Source: Rheinheimera tangshanensis (GTDB taxonomy: Bacteria > Pseudomonadota > Gammaproteobacteria > Enterobacterales > Alteromonadaceae). Taken from it: 64,000 nucleotides of DNA. This document shows, piece after piece, positions 8,699-17,624 of this stretch. The stretch lies in the NCBI RefSeq assembly GCF_014645135.1, contig NZ_BMLH01000003.1:310001-374000 (forward strand). The letters run 5' to 3'. Made by a program: the position numbers and the translations under genes. The notes under the pieces are model-generated. The model had not been told where the DNA came from. It was given only the letters and a program-made list of their open reading frames with translations, and ran no database searches. Every line of letters begins with the position of its first letter. Position 1 is the first letter of the stretch.

Positions 8699-11152
8699 AT
8701 GAAAACAAAACCATGGTTAATAGCGGCTTTTGTCGCAGCAAGTGTCATAGGTTCTGCTGTGGCAGCGGAACCTCAAACTTATCAACTCAGTCCTGTTAGC
8801 GTCAAAGCCCCGGAAAATCCGGCTCATGCGCCTTTGACTCTGGAACAGATCATGGCAGATCCGGACTGGTTGGGTCGTCCTGCTGAAGGTGCTTTTTGGG
8901 CCGATAACAACAGTCAGTTGTATTTTCAGCAAAAACGCCAGGGCTCTGAAATCCGTGACTGGTACAGCGTAAAGGCAGAGCAGGGTGCTGTCACTACCAC
9001 TGTACCTATGGCCGACTGGCATTTAATGGGGTCAGCACGGACTGTTTATAGTCAGGATGGTAAGTCGCTGGCTTACTTGTTTGAAGGGAATGTATTTGTA
9101 AAGCATCAGGGCAAGTTAACCCAGGTGACGCGCAGTTCGACCCGTTATGATGAAGTACAGTTTTTAGCTGATGGTCGACTGGTCTTCCGTTCAGGCTGGA
9201 CTTATCAGGTGCTTGATTTGAATACAGGCGCATTGACTGAACTTGTTAGTTTAAAAAATGCTGAGAAGCCAGCTGCCCCCAAAGTGCCAGACACTTATAT
9301 GGCTCAGGAGCAACACAAGCTGATAGAGTTTATTGCGCTGACCCATAAAAACAAAACAGAGAAATTTGAACAGCAGCAATTACTAACTAGCCAAAATCAG
9401 GCTCTGGCACAACCTGCGGTGTATTTGGATAAAACCAAGCGTATAGCTTCAGCCAGTTTGTCACCTAAAGGCGATATGCTTTTGGTTGCGCTCGCGGACA
9501 AAGCTGAATGGCGTGATAAAACCGACATTATGCCAAACTACATTACGGCCTCAGGCCAGATCGCAGCAGAGGAGGTGCGTCGTCGTGTGGCGGATCAGAA
9601 ACCTCAATCTCATCAGCTGTTTTTAGTGGATGTCAAAACTCAACAAGCCACAGAACTGAAGTTTGATACCTTGCCTGGCTTTGATGAAGATGTATTAGCG
9701 GCGGTAAAAGCTGAAAATGCCAAAGCACAAGGCAAAACCTATCAGTCGAAGAAGGCGCCTCGTGCTATTGAGCTGATTAATGATTGGAGCTGGAACCAGT
9801 CCGCTATTCAGTGGCATAACTCAGGTTCACAGGTTGCCGTAATGCTCAAAGCCTGGGACAACAAAGACCGCTGGCTGGCGACTGTCGATTTTGCCAGGAA
9901 GAGACTGGTGAGTCAGCACCGTTTGCATGACGAGGCCTGGATCAACTACAGCTTTAACGACTTTGGCTGGTTAAGCCAGAAAGAGACCTTGTATTACCTG
10001 TCCGAAGAGTCAGGTTATGCGCATTTGTATGTCAAAGCTTTAAATGGCGATGCGAAAAAACTGACGGCCGGTACTTTTGAAGTCAGCAACCCGCATCTAT
10101 CGAAAAACGATCAGTACCTGTATTTCAAAGGTAACGTCAGCCATCCTGGTATTTATGAAATTTATCGTGTGGCGTTAAATAACGGTCAACTGGAACAGAT
10201 GACGGCTTTAAAAGGCTCGGCCGATTACCAGTTATCGCCGGATGAAAACAAGCTGCTGCTGACCTGGTCTAACTCTGTAACACCACCAGAGTTGTACCTG
10301 ATGGACAACAAACCTAAAGCGAAAGTGACTCGGTTAACCTATACCGTATCTAAAGAACTGACCGCACTAAATCTGGCGGCACCACAAGTTGTTGCAGTTC
10401 CGTCCAGTCATGGTAAACAACCGGTATTTGCCAAACTCTACTTGCCTAAAGATTATCAGCAAGGCGAAAAACGCCGTGCCGTGATTTTTAACCACGGTGC
10501 AGGGTATCTGCAAAACAGTGATTTGGGGTGGTCTGGTTATTTCCGTGAATATTTGTTCCATAACCTGCTGATCCAAAAAGGGTATGTGGTTCTGGATATG
10601 GATTACCGTGCCTCAAAAGGCTATGGCCGTGACTGGCGTACCGCTATTTACCGTCAAATGGGGACGCCTGAGACTCAGGATTTAGTGGATGGTGTGAAAT
10701 ACCTGGTGGCCAATGCTCATGTAGATGAAAAACGTATTGGTACTTATGGTGGGTCTTATGGCGGCTTTATGACCTTTATGGCGCTGTTTACCCAACCGGA
10801 TCTGTTTAAAGCCGGTGCAGCACTTCGTCCTGTCAGCGATTGGGCTTATTACAACCATGGTTACACCTCAAATATTCTGAACACACCAGATGTTGACCCT
10901 ATAGCGTATCGTCGTAGCTCGCCTATTTACTTTACTGAAGGTTTAAAAGGCAAACTGTTGATCAATGCGCCTATGGTTGATGACAACGTGTTTTTTCAGG
11001 ATGTAGTGCGGGTGGTACAGCGTTTAATTGAGCATGAAAATGCTAATTTTGAGACAGCAATTTATCCGGTCGAGCCACATGGTTTCCGTCAGCCAAGCAG
11101 CTGGCTGGATGAGTACAAACGCATCTTCCGTTTATTTGAACAAGAGCTGTAA
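8699..11152 (+). CDS. Secreted S9-family peptidase (dipeptidyl peptidase IV-like)
   Basis: An 817-residue serine peptidase of the prolyl oligopeptidase clan. A Sec signal peptide is clear (KTKPWLIAAFVAASVIGSAVAAE, cleavage after AVA-A near residue 23). Residues about 60-560 form the beta-propeller, and the alpha/beta-hydrolase domain holds nucleophile S686 in GGSYGGFM, an acidic residue in MVDDNVFFQD and a histidine in VEPHGFRQ. Such enzymes trim dipeptides from proline-containing peptides in the periplasm. It stands alone between two terminator-like palindromes. A second, shorter S9 peptidase is found at 33027-35048; the two are not close copies. Confidence 0.9.
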   Translation: MKTKPWLIAAFVAASVIGSAVAAEPQTYQLSPVSVKAPENPAHAPLTLEQIMADPDWLGRPAEGAFWADNNSQLYFQQKRQGSEIRDWYSVKAEQGAVTTTVPMADWHLMGSARTVYSQDGKSLAYLFEGNVFVKHQGKLTQVTRSSTRYDEVQFLADGRLVFRSGWTYQVLDLNTGALTELVSLKNAEKPAAPKVPDTYMAQEQHKLIEFIALTHKNKTEKFEQQQLLTSQNQALAQPAVYLDKTKRIASASLSPKGDMLLVALADKAEWRDKTDIMPNYITASGQIAAEEVRRRVADQKPQSHQLFLVDVKTQQATELKFDTLPGFDEDVLAAVKAENAKAQGKTYQSKKAPRAIELINDWSWNQSAIQWHNSGSQVAVMLKAWDNKDRWLATVDFARKRLVSQHRLHDEAWINYSFNDFGWLSQKETLYYLSEESGYAHLYVKALNGDAKKLTAGTFEVSNPHLSKNDQYLYFKGNVSHPGIYEIYRVALNNGQLEQMTALKGSADYQLSPDENKLLLTWSNSVTPPELYLMDNKPKAKVTRLTYTVSKELTALNLAAPQVVAVPSSHGKQPVFAKLYLPKDYQQGEKRRAVIFNHGAGYLQNSDLGWSGYFREYLFHNLLIQKGYVVLDMDYRASKGYGRDWRTAIYRQMGTPETQDLVDGVKYLVANAHVDEKRIGTYGGSYGGFMTFMALFTQPDLFKAGAALRPVSDWAYYNHGYTSNILNTPDVDPIAYRRSSPIYFTEGLKGKLLINAPMVDDNVFFQDVVRVVQRLIEHENANFETAIYPVEPHGFRQPSSWLDEYKRIFRLFEQEL

Positions 11153-11168
11153 CAGAGCAATACCAATG

Positions 11169-11195
11169 AAAATGGGGTCAGTTGACCCCATTTTT
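11169..11195. terminator. Bidirectional intrinsic terminator
   Basis: AAAATGGGGTCA-GT-TGACCCCATTTT is a perfect 12-bp stem with T-run on one side and A-run on the other. It lies between the convergent S9 peptidase and pseudouridine synthase genes. Confidence 0.85.
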
Positions 11196-11197
11196 AC

Positions 11198-11875
11198 TTA
11201 ATCAAAATCTGGTTCAAGTTCAAAGCGTAATAATTGCGATGAATAAGGCTGATACACTTCTAAACACAAGGCTTGCAATAATAAACGCGGCGCAGCGGCA
11301 TATGCTTCGTCATGCGCATAAAAAGCATCGCCTAAAATCGGATGCCCCAGGCTTTGCATATGCACCCGCAACTGATGCGAACGTCCAGTCACAGGTCTGA
11401 GTTCCACTAAACTGCTTTGACCGTCAAAACTTAACCGCTGAAAATAGGTAAGCGCAGCTTTACCGGTTTTCTGACAGATTTTTTGTAGCGGCGGCTGAGT
11501 TGGATCCGCAAGCAATGGTGCGTTGACCATACCTTGTTCAGCTATCTGACCCCAGACCCGGGCGCGATAGATTTTTTTCACAGAGCGCGAGGCAAACTGC
11601 TGTTTTAACGCAGCTTCAGCTTTACGACGAAGGGCGAAGACCACTAAACCTGAGGTACTCATATCAAGGCGATGCACCAGTTGGGCTAATGGAAACTGCT
11701 GCTGCACCCTGCTTAACAGGCAATCCTGCATCTCTGCGCTGCGGCCAGGATTGGTTAATAAACCACTGGGCTTGTTTACAACCAAGATGTCTTTATCCAG
11801 ATACAAAATATCCAGCACGGGATTAGTTGGTGGGTTATACACAAAAGGCCGTTGCATCCACTTACTCTTATTCAT
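11198..11875 (-). CDS. rluA: RluA-family pseudouridine synthase (first of a pair)
   Basis: Isomerises specific uridines to pseudouridine in 23S rRNA and/or tRNA (RluA acts on 23S U746 and tRNA position 32). The catalytic motif is VHRLDMSTSGLVV, with the active aspartate in RLD; LVVNKPSGLLTNPG and PVTGRSHQLRVHMQSLGHPILGD are the other family blocks. At 225 residues without an S4 domain it matches RluA rather than RluC/RluD. It is divergent from a second gene of the same family at 11962, which shares all these blocks. A start at codon 7 (11857) is also possible. Confidence 0.9.
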   Translation of the reverse strand: MNKSKWMQRPFVYNPPTNPVLDILYLDKDILVVNKPSGLLTNPGRSAEMQDCLLSRVQQQFPLAQLVHRLDMSTSGLVVFALRRKAEAALKQQFASRSVKKIYRARVWGQIAEQGMVNAPLLADPTQPPLQKICQKTGKAALTYFQRLSFDGQSSLVELRPVTGRSHQLRVHMQSLGHPILGDAFYAHDEAYAAAPRLLLQALCLEVYQPYSSQLLRFELEPDFD

Positions 11876-11961
11876 ACAGATGGTTAGTACAGATTAGCTA
11901 CTGCAGTTATAGCCCCAATTCTGGCATACTAGCCTTCACTTTGTATCTAGTTATTTGGTCG

Positions 11962-12648
11962 ATGAAAACTGCTATTGATGATTTGGCGATTTTACCCGCC
12001 ACAAAAGAGGCCTGGACTTTGCTGTATCAGGACGAATTCCTGTTGGTAGTGAATAAACCTGCGCATTTGCTCACTGTGCCAGGTCGCCACCCACAAAATC
12101 AGGATTGCCTGATAAGCCGTGTCCAGCAGGAGTTTCCAAATGCTGCTGTGGTACATCGGCTGGATTATGACACCTCAGGTTTATTAGTATTGCCTCTGAC
12201 TAAAAAAGCCTTATCGACCATCAGTAAAGAGTTCCAAAGCCGGGGGACAAAAAAGCTCTATCAGGCTGTGGTTTCAGGTGTGCCATATCCTCCCGTTGGT
12301 ACTGTTGATAAAGCCATAGCTGCAGATCCGGACAACAGGCCTTTGTATAAAATCAGTTCGGATGGTAAAGCCTCGGTGACTCACTATAAGGTGCTGAAAG
12401 AATTACCTGAACATCAGGCCTCTTTGGTGCAATTGGAGCCAGTGACAGGGCGATCACACCAATTACGGCTGCATATGCAAAGCATAGGGCACGCAATTTT
12501 AGGTGATCCTTTTTATGCAAAGCCCGCGCAGCACCAACAAAGCAGTCGTTTAATGTTGCATGCTGCTGAACTTGAGTTTACTCATCCACAAAGCGGTGAG
12601 TTGATGCATTTTAAAGCTGAGGCTGATTTTTTAAAGGCGTTGTGTTAA
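11962..12648 (+). CDS. RluA-family pseudouridine synthase (second of a pair)
   Basis: Paralogue of the divergent neighbour. It has LVVNKPAHLLTVPGRHP, catalytic VHRLDYDTSGLLVLPL and PVTGRSHQLRLHMQSIGHAILGD, and no S4 domain. The frame is open further upstream to 11827, but that extension would overlap the divergent gene; the ATG at 11962 gives 228 residues starting MKTAIDD, in line with the family. Its exact RNA target cannot be read from the sequence. The 3' end overlaps the convergent rhombosortase gene by 38 bases. Confidence 0.88.
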   Translation: MKTAIDDLAILPATKEAWTLLYQDEFLLVVNKPAHLLTVPGRHPQNQDCLISRVQQEFPNAAVVHRLDYDTSGLLVLPLTKKALSTISKEFQSRGTKKLYQAVVSGVPYPPVGTVDKAIAADPDNRPLYKISSDGKASVTHYKVLKELPEHQASLVQLEPVTGRSHQLRLHMQSIGHAILGDPFYAKPAQHQQSSRLMLHAAELEFTHPQSGELMHFKAEADFLKALC

Positions 12649-13303
12649 TCAGACGCACAAACAGCAGGCCAAGTAGCAAACCACAGACCACCCCATACAA
12701 ATGAGCGTCTATCGCTACATTCGCCTCTATCAAAGCGGCCAGTTCTGCATCTGGCCCCTGGTAGTGCTCATAAGCTACTTTGGCAAATACGCCGAATAAA
12801 ATAAGCCAGCCGGATTGAATTTTATGGTTGATATCAAGCAGCGCTCCCACAGTAATAAAACAGTGTAACCAGCCAGATAAACCGACATAAATTTGAATAT
12901 CAGGGCTTAGCAGATACAAAAGAACACTAATACCCAGACAACCAAAGATCAGCAGCAAGGTAAAGGATTTGAGGCTGTAGTAAAGCTGATGCAGCATCAG
13001 CGTCAACACCAAAGCCGCCAGATTCATTGCTAAATGCCAATGGTTGCTGTGCAGCAAATGGCCAGTCAAAGCGCGCCAGATTTGTTCCGGCTGAGCTCTG
13101 TGGTATTCCAGCACAGAGCGCAACTGTTCAGGCAGAAAATGCAGGGCGACCAGTAGCAAAAAAAAAGCCAGCAGGCCGAACTGGAAAGAAGACAATGCGC
13201 GAAAATTCATCAGTACCATCATGTGCTTGATCAAACTGCTGCTATGCAAAAGCATTCGTCGCTTCAGGTCAAGGTTTTTAACGTGAAAAACAGCTTCAGT
13301 CAT
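12611..13303 (-). CDS. rrtA: Rhombosortase (rhomboid-family intramembrane serine protease)
   Basis: Small rhomboid protease with about six membrane helices. The N-terminal family block HLLHSNHWHLAMNLAAL, the serine motif GLSGWLHC and the histidine block VAIDAHLYGVVCG match the rhombosortase subfamily, which processes proteins that carry a C-terminal GlyGly-CTERM tail. No protein in this window shows such a tail, so substrates are elsewhere. The start is uncertain: ATG codons at 13303, 13255, 13222 and 13210 are all possible, and 13210 (199 residues) leaves only a short N-terminal tail before the first helix. The gene overlaps the convergent pseudouridine synthase by 38 bases. Confidence 0.8.
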   Translation of the reverse strand: MTEAVFHVKNLDLKRRMLLHSSSLIKHMMVLMNFRALSSFQFGLLAFFLLLVALHFLPEQLRSVLEYHRAQPEQIWRALTGHLLHSNHWHLAMNLAALVLTLMLHQLYYSLKSFTLLLIFGCLGISVLLYLLSPDIQIYVGLSGWLHCFITVGALLDINHKIQSGWLILFGVFAKVAYEHYQGPDAELAALIEANVAIDAHLYGVVCGLLLGLLFVRLINTTPLKNQPQL

Positions 13304-13358
13304 TGATCCAACTGGCCCGACTAGGTAAGGTGAAGGTCTGTCGTAGGTAGGAAAAACA

Positions 13359-15095
13359 ATGATAACAATGAAACCCAAATGTTGGGCTCTGGCAGCGACC
13401 TTGCTGTTTAGTAGCTCCGCTTTATTTGCCGCTATTACTGATCCTGAAGCCACTACGGCTATAGAACAAAAACAACTGGTCATAGCCAGGCACTATATGG
13501 CCTCTGCTGCAAATCCTTTGGCGGTAAAAGCTGGCGAACAGATCCTTGCTAAAGGGGGCAGTGCGGCCGATGCAGCTATAGCCATGCAACTGGTGCTGGG
13601 CCTGGTGGAGCCACAAAGTTCAGGTATTGGTGGTGGATTATTTTTACTGCACTGGGATAAACAAAAAAACAGCTTAACTTCTATTGATGGCCGTGAAACT
13701 GCACCTGCGGCCGCCGGACCTGATTTATTCATGCAAAACGGCAAGCTGATGAGCTGGCGTGAGGCTTTTGTTGGTGGTAAATCTGTGGGTGTGCCTGGGG
13801 TGATCAAGGCATTGGAGCTCGCGCATCAACAGCATGGTGTACTGCCATGGGCCGAACTTTTTACTCCGGCTATTGAAATTGCGGAGCAGGGTTTTACGGT
13901 ATCGCCCCGATTAGCGGGTTTACTTAAAGCCAATTGGAATCCGGGGCTGGATAAATTTGCCTTAAGTGCCGCCTATTTCAAAACCGAAGGTCAGTGGTTG
14001 CCAGCAGGTTTTGTGCGTAAAAACCCCGACTACGCGGCCTTACTGAAAAAAATTGCCAAACAGGGCAGTCAGGCTTTTTATCAGGGCGATAATGCAAAAG
14101 CTTTAGTTGAAGCTGTGCAGCAGGCCACGGTGAATGCTGGCAATATCACCCTTGCTGATGTAACGGCGTATCAGCCAAAACAGCGTGAGCCGCTTTGTAT
14201 TCCCTACCGGGAGTTTAAAATTTGCAGCATGGCACCGCCAAGCTCAGGGGGATTAGCTGTACTGCAAATGATGGGGATGTTGTCACATTACCCTCTGGCG
14301 AAACTCAAACCCAATTCGTTAGAAGCTATTCATCTGATCAGTCAGGCCGGTAAATTAGCTTTTGCCGACAGAGAACGTTTTGCGGCTGATCCGGATTTTG
14401 TCAAAGTGCCGGTTCAGGGCTTGCTGGCAGCGGATTATCTGAAGCAAAGAGCTGGCTTATTGACTGCTCCTGAAGGCGCTGCAGCTGTCGCTGGTCAGCC
14501 GCAAGGCGCCGAACCTTTGGCATCAGGCAACGCCATTGAATTTGCTAACACCAGCCATTTATCTGTAGTGGACAGTAAAGGCAATGCAGTGAGTATGACC
14601 ACCAGCATTGAAAATGCTTTTGGCTCAGGACTATTTGTGAATGGTTATTTACTGAATAATCAGCTAACCGATTTTTCATTGCAAGCAAAAGTAGATGGTT
14701 ATTGGGTGGCCAACAGAGTAGAAGCGAAGAAAAGACCTCGCTCTTCAATGGCTCCTATGATGGTGTTTGATAAAGACGGCAGCTTGGTCTACATCACAGG
14801 CTCACCGGGTGGCAGCCGCATTATTAACTACGTAGCACAAAATCTGGTAGCTGTGCTTGACTGGGACATGGATGCGCAACAAGCAGCCAACTTACCACGT
14901 TTTACTCACAGAAATGATGGCTTAGTGCTGGAGCAAAATACCAACTTAAGCCAGCTGGTGCCGGCATTGTTAGAACTGGGATACCAACCGAAATTAGCCG
15001 ATTTAAATAGCGGTATTCATGCTGTAGAGATTAAAAAAGACCGTTTGGAAGGTGCTGCCGATCCAAGGCGTGAAGGCATTGCAGCGGGTCAGTAA
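13359..15095 (+). CDS. ggt: Gamma-glutamyltransferase
   Basis: Periplasmic N-terminal nucleophile hydrolase that removes or transfers the gamma-glutamyl group of glutathione, feeding cysteine-glycine back to the cell. A 578-residue precursor with signal peptide (about residues 1-25, ALFAAITD). It self-cleaves before the nucleophilic threonine, here T398 in NTSHLSVVD; upstream GGSAADAAIAMQLVLGLVEP and SSGIGGG and downstream SMTTSIENAFGSG, RPRSSMAPM and GSPGGSRI are family blocks. Ribosome binding site AGGA lies before the ATG. An enoyl-CoA hydratase gene follows after 17 bases, probably co-transcribed. Confidence 0.95.
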   Translation: MITMKPKCWALAATLLFSSSALFAAITDPEATTAIEQKQLVIARHYMASAANPLAVKAGEQILAKGGSAADAAIAMQLVLGLVEPQSSGIGGGLFLLHWDKQKNSLTSIDGRETAPAAAGPDLFMQNGKLMSWREAFVGGKSVGVPGVIKALELAHQQHGVLPWAELFTPAIEIAEQGFTVSPRLAGLLKANWNPGLDKFALSAAYFKTEGQWLPAGFVRKNPDYAALLKKIAKQGSQAFYQGDNAKALVEAVQQATVNAGNITLADVTAYQPKQREPLCIPYREFKICSMAPPSSGGLAVLQMMGMLSHYPLAKLKPNSLEAIHLISQAGKLAFADRERFAADPDFVKVPVQGLLAADYLKQRAGLLTAPEGAAAVAGQPQGAEPLASGNAIEFANTSHLSVVDSKGNAVSMTTSIENAFGSGLFVNGYLLNNQLTDFSLQAKVDGYWVANRVEAKKRPRSSMAPMMVFDKDGSLVYITGSPGGSRIINYVAQNLVAVLDWDMDAQQAANLPRFTHRNDGLVLEQNTNLSQLVPALLELGYQPKLADLNSGIHAVEIKKDRLEGAADPRREGIAAGQ

Positions 15096-15112
15096 GCAAA
15101 AAGGATCAGGAC

Positions 15113-15844
15113 ATGAGTATTAAAGTATCGACAGAGGATGGCGTGTTAAGCCTGACTCTGAACAGGCCGGATAAAAAAAATGCGCTGAACAAGCAGATGT
15201 ATCAGCAACTGGTGCAGCAATTGCAGCAAGCGGCGCAGGATGATGCGGTCAAGGTCGTTCTGTTGCAAGGCTCTGCAGAGTGTTTTTCCTCGGGCAATGA
15301 TTTAGCAGATTTTCTACAAAGTGGTGAGCTCAATGACACTCATCCAACAGTGATGTTTTTGTATGAAATGGCGAAGTTTCCAAAACCTGTAGTCGCTGCT
15401 GTGGCAGGTTTGGCGATAGGTATTGGTACTACGGTGTTGCTGCATTGTGATTTGGTCTACAGCACTGCTGATTGCCGTTTTCAGTTACCTTTTACCCAGT
15501 TGGGTTTATGTCCTGAAGCGGGGTCGAGCCTGTTGTTGCCTCTGCTGATTGGCCACCAGCGTGCCAGCAGTCTGTTATTGCTATCAGAGGCTATAGATGG
15601 CAATGAAGCCTGGCGTATAGGTTTGGTAAATCAATTGGTGGCAAAAGAAGAGGTGCTGGAGTTTGCCCTGAATAAGGCGAGGAAGCTGGCAGCCTTACCA
15701 ACAGATGCGGTGCAAAGCAGTAAAAGACTGATGAAAGCAGGCGGTGCTGTACAACAGACGATAGCGCTGGAGCTGGTGGATTTTAGTCGTTTATTACAAG
15801 GACCAGATTGTCAAAAGGTGATCCAGCAGTTTTTTAGAGGGTAA
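15113..15844 (+). CDS. Enoyl-CoA hydratase/isomerase family protein
   Basis: Crotonase-fold enzyme of 243 residues. LTLNRPDKKNALN begins the fold, SSGNDLADF provides the first oxyanion-hole element and VAGLAIGIGTTVLLHCDLVY the second; GLCPEAGSS carries the glutamate typical of enoyl-CoA isomerase/hydratase members. It acts on acyl-CoA thioesters in the cytoplasm; the precise substrate is not evident. It lies 17 bases after ggt, with an AAGGA ribosome binding site, so the two are probably transcribed together although their functions are unrelated. Followed by an ERIC-like element. Confidence 0.87.
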   Translation: MSIKVSTEDGVLSLTLNRPDKKNALNKQMYQQLVQQLQQAAQDDAVKVVLLQGSAECFSSGNDLADFLQSGELNDTHPTVMFLYEMAKFPKPVVAAVAGLAIGIGTTVLLHCDLVYSTADCRFQLPFTQLGLCPEAGSSLLLPLLIGHQRASSLLLLSEAIDGNEAWRIGLVNQLVAKEEVLEFALNKARKLAALPTDAVQSSKRLMKAGGAVQQTIALELVDFSRLLQGPDCQKVIQQFFRG

Positions 15845-15845
15845 C

Positions 15846-15972
15846 CTGCAGCATAGCCACATTGGTTGAAGCTGCAGGGAGGCGGCAAGTGATTGAGACC
15901 CCAGCAGCAGAGTTTAGCTCTGTGACTGGGGCTATAGCCTGAAGTCAACTATGCTGCAGCTTCACGTCAGAA
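15846..15972 (+). repeat. ERIC-like intergenic repeat, copy 2
   Basis: GCAGGGAGGCGGCAAGTGATT, GAGACCCCAGCAGCAGAG, a hairpin, then CTCTGTGACTGGGGC and GCTGCAGCTTCA. The ends are partly inverted (aacct ... aggtt). More diverged than copies at 27.3 kb. It lies between convergent genes. Confidence 0.75.
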
Positions 15973-15977
15973 GGTTA

Positions 15978-16421
15978 TCAGACGTCTGTTCGTGAATAAG
16001 GATTGGGTTTGACCCCTTCCACCAGCCAGCGGCCATCTTCTTTTACCATTTTAACAATGCGCAGCTCTATTTTTTTATTGCCGTTGCTTTTGCCTTCAAA
16101 CAACATAGTGATTTCGGCATGGTTACCATATTGCTCACGCAGGTTTTTGCCGGTGCGGTCAATGCTGATCGCCACTTCATCAAAACTCATGTTGTATAAG
16201 GTGCGTACCACGCCTCTGGTATTGCCGTACGCATCCAGAATACGGGCGTAAGATTCTGTGCTCAGCGCTTTGGCACGCTCTAAATCTTTAGTAGTGTACA
16301 ACGAATGAAAAAACTCACCGGCAGCAAATTCGGGTGAGCCTAAATCGGCATTTACTTTGGGACCATCTTCAGAGCAGGCGAACAGCAGCAATGAAAAAAG
16401 TAGTGCTAAAATTTTTTGCAT
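15978..16421 (-). CDS. Small lipoprotein of unknown function
   Basis: A 147-residue protein with a lipoprotein signal: a short hydrophobic stretch and lipobox LLFAC with the acylated cysteine near residue 16. The mature part reads as an NTF2/DUF4878-like fold by eye (FAAGEFFHSLYTTKDLERAKAL ... EDGRWLVEGV), a pattern common in small periplasmic lipoproteins; this is only a resemblance. Single gene, convergent with the enoyl-CoA hydratase across an ERIC-like element. Confidence 0.7.
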   Translation of the reverse strand: MQKILALLFSLLLFACSEDGPKVNADLGSPEFAAGEFFHSLYTTKDLERAKALSTESYARILDAYGNTRGVVRTLYNMSFDEVAISIDRTGKNLREQYGNHAEITMLFEGKSNGNKKIELRIVKMVKEDGRWLVEGVKPNPYSRTDV

Positions 16422-16482
16422 TCGTTTTACCCAAATGAAATAAACAACCTACAGTCTGGGGAACTCCGTAGCAAAAGTAAAG

Positions 16483-16508
16483 AAAAAGGCCACAGAAGTA
16501 GCCTTTTT
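16483..16508 (-). terminator. Intrinsic terminator after cysK
   Basis: On the minus strand AAAAAGGC, a 10-base loop and GCCTTTTT followed by CTTTACTTTT lie about 20 bases beyond the cysK stop codon. Confidence 0.75.
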
Positions 16509-16526
16509 ATAGTTCTAAATACTTGA

Positions 16527-17498
16527 TTAAGCTTGTAATTCGCTTTCAGTGAAGAAGTCGGCAAAGAGCGCGCTTGATAAATAACGTTCTGTGGAGCTTG
16601 GAATGATCACCACAATGTTTTTACCAGCATTTTCTGGTTTTTCTGCCAGACGTTTGGCTGCAACGACTGCTGCACCTGAAGAAATGCCTGCCAGAATACC
16701 TTCTTCTTTCATCAGACGATGCGCCATTGCAATGGCATCGTCATTACTGACAGTTTCTACCGCATCAATGACGGATAAATCCAGGTTGCCCGGAATAAAA
16801 CCTGCGCCTATACCCTGAATTTTATGTGGACCAGGTTTAATTTCCTGACCAGCCAGCGCCTGAGTAATCACCGGTGAATCCACAGGTTCCACTGCCACGC
16901 TAATCAGCGGGTGTTTTTTCTCCTGTTTAATATAACGGCTGACACCGGTAATAGTACCGCCTGTGCCTACACCAGCCACGAAGATATCAACCTTGCCATC
17001 TGTGTCGTTCCAGATCTCTGGGCCTGTAGTGTCAAAGTGAATTTGTGGGTTGGCCGGATTTTCGAACTGCTGTAACAACACATATTTATCCGGCTCTGAT
17101 GCCAGAATTTCTTTGGCTTTTTCAATAGCGCCTTTCATGCCTTTCGCGCCTTCAGTCAGCACTAAATTGGCACCTAAAGCTTTCAGCAGCTTGCGGCGCT
17201 CTAAGCTCATGGTCGCAGGCATGGTCAGAGTTAAAGCATAACCACGGCTGGCAGCAACAAAAGCCAGAGCTATACCTGTATTACCAGACGTAGGTTCGAT
17301 AATTTCTTTACCTGGACCTAACAGACCTTTTTTCTCCGCATCCCAAATTAACGCCGCACCCAAACGACATTTCACAGAAAAACTAGGGTTACGGGACTCG
17401 ATTTTGGCGAATACATTGGCACCTGAAGTGACACGCTTTAAGCGCACCAGCGGCGTGTTACCAATAGAGAGTGAGTTATCTTCATAGATCTTTGACAT
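16527..17498 (-). CDS. cysK: Cysteine synthase A (O-acetylserine sulfhydrylase)
   Basis: PLP enzyme making L-cysteine from O-acetylserine and sulfide. The 323-residue length and blocks are classical: IGNTPLVRL near the N terminus, PLP lysine K43 in NPSFSVKCR, the substrate loop [11 protein letters not shown], the phosphate cup [12 protein letters not shown] and [10 protein letters not shown]. It completes a sulfur theme with the cysteine-desulfurase fusion at 1.7-4 kb, which would act in the opposite direction. The divergent neighbour is a MoxR ATPase. A short inverted repeat lies 29 bases upstream of the start codon. Confidence 0.96.
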   Translation of the reverse strand: MSKIYEDNSLSIGNTPLVRLKRVTSGANVFAKIESRNPSFSVKCRLGAALIWDAEKKGLLGPGKEIIEPTSGNTGIALAFVAASRGYALTLTMPATMSLERRKLLKALGANLVLTEGAKGMKGAIEKAKEILASEPDKYVLLQQFENPANPQIHFDTTGPEIWNDTDGKVDIFVAGVGTGGTITGVSRYIKQEKKHPLISVAVEPVDSPVITQALAGQEIKPGPHKIQGIGAGFIPGNLDLSVIDAVETVSNDDAIAMAHRLMKEEGILAGISSGAAVVAAKRLAEKPENAGKNIVVIIPSSTERYLSSALFADFFTESELQA

Positions 17499-17526
17499 AA
17501 TAAAAAACCTTCAGGGTTTGATGAAT

Positions 17527-17542
17527 GGGTATAAGAATACCC
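17527..17542. promoter_or_regulatory. Inverted repeat upstream of cysK
   Basis: GGGTAT-AAGA-ATACCC (6+6 perfect arms) is 29 bases before the cysK start codon and in the shared intergenic region with moxR. It might be an operator; CysB sites are not normally this symmetrical, so the binder is unknown. Confidence 0.3.
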
Positions 17543-17624
17543 GCGCCTTGTTAAAACGAAAGAAAAGATTTGATATAAGATATTCCCATCTTAAGCCTGT
17601 CCTTTAAAAAAGAAGTAATCACAG

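Noticed and set aside
11827-11961. Upstream extension of the second pseudouridine synthase
   Set aside because: It overlaps the divergent paralogue and encodes residues unlike the family.
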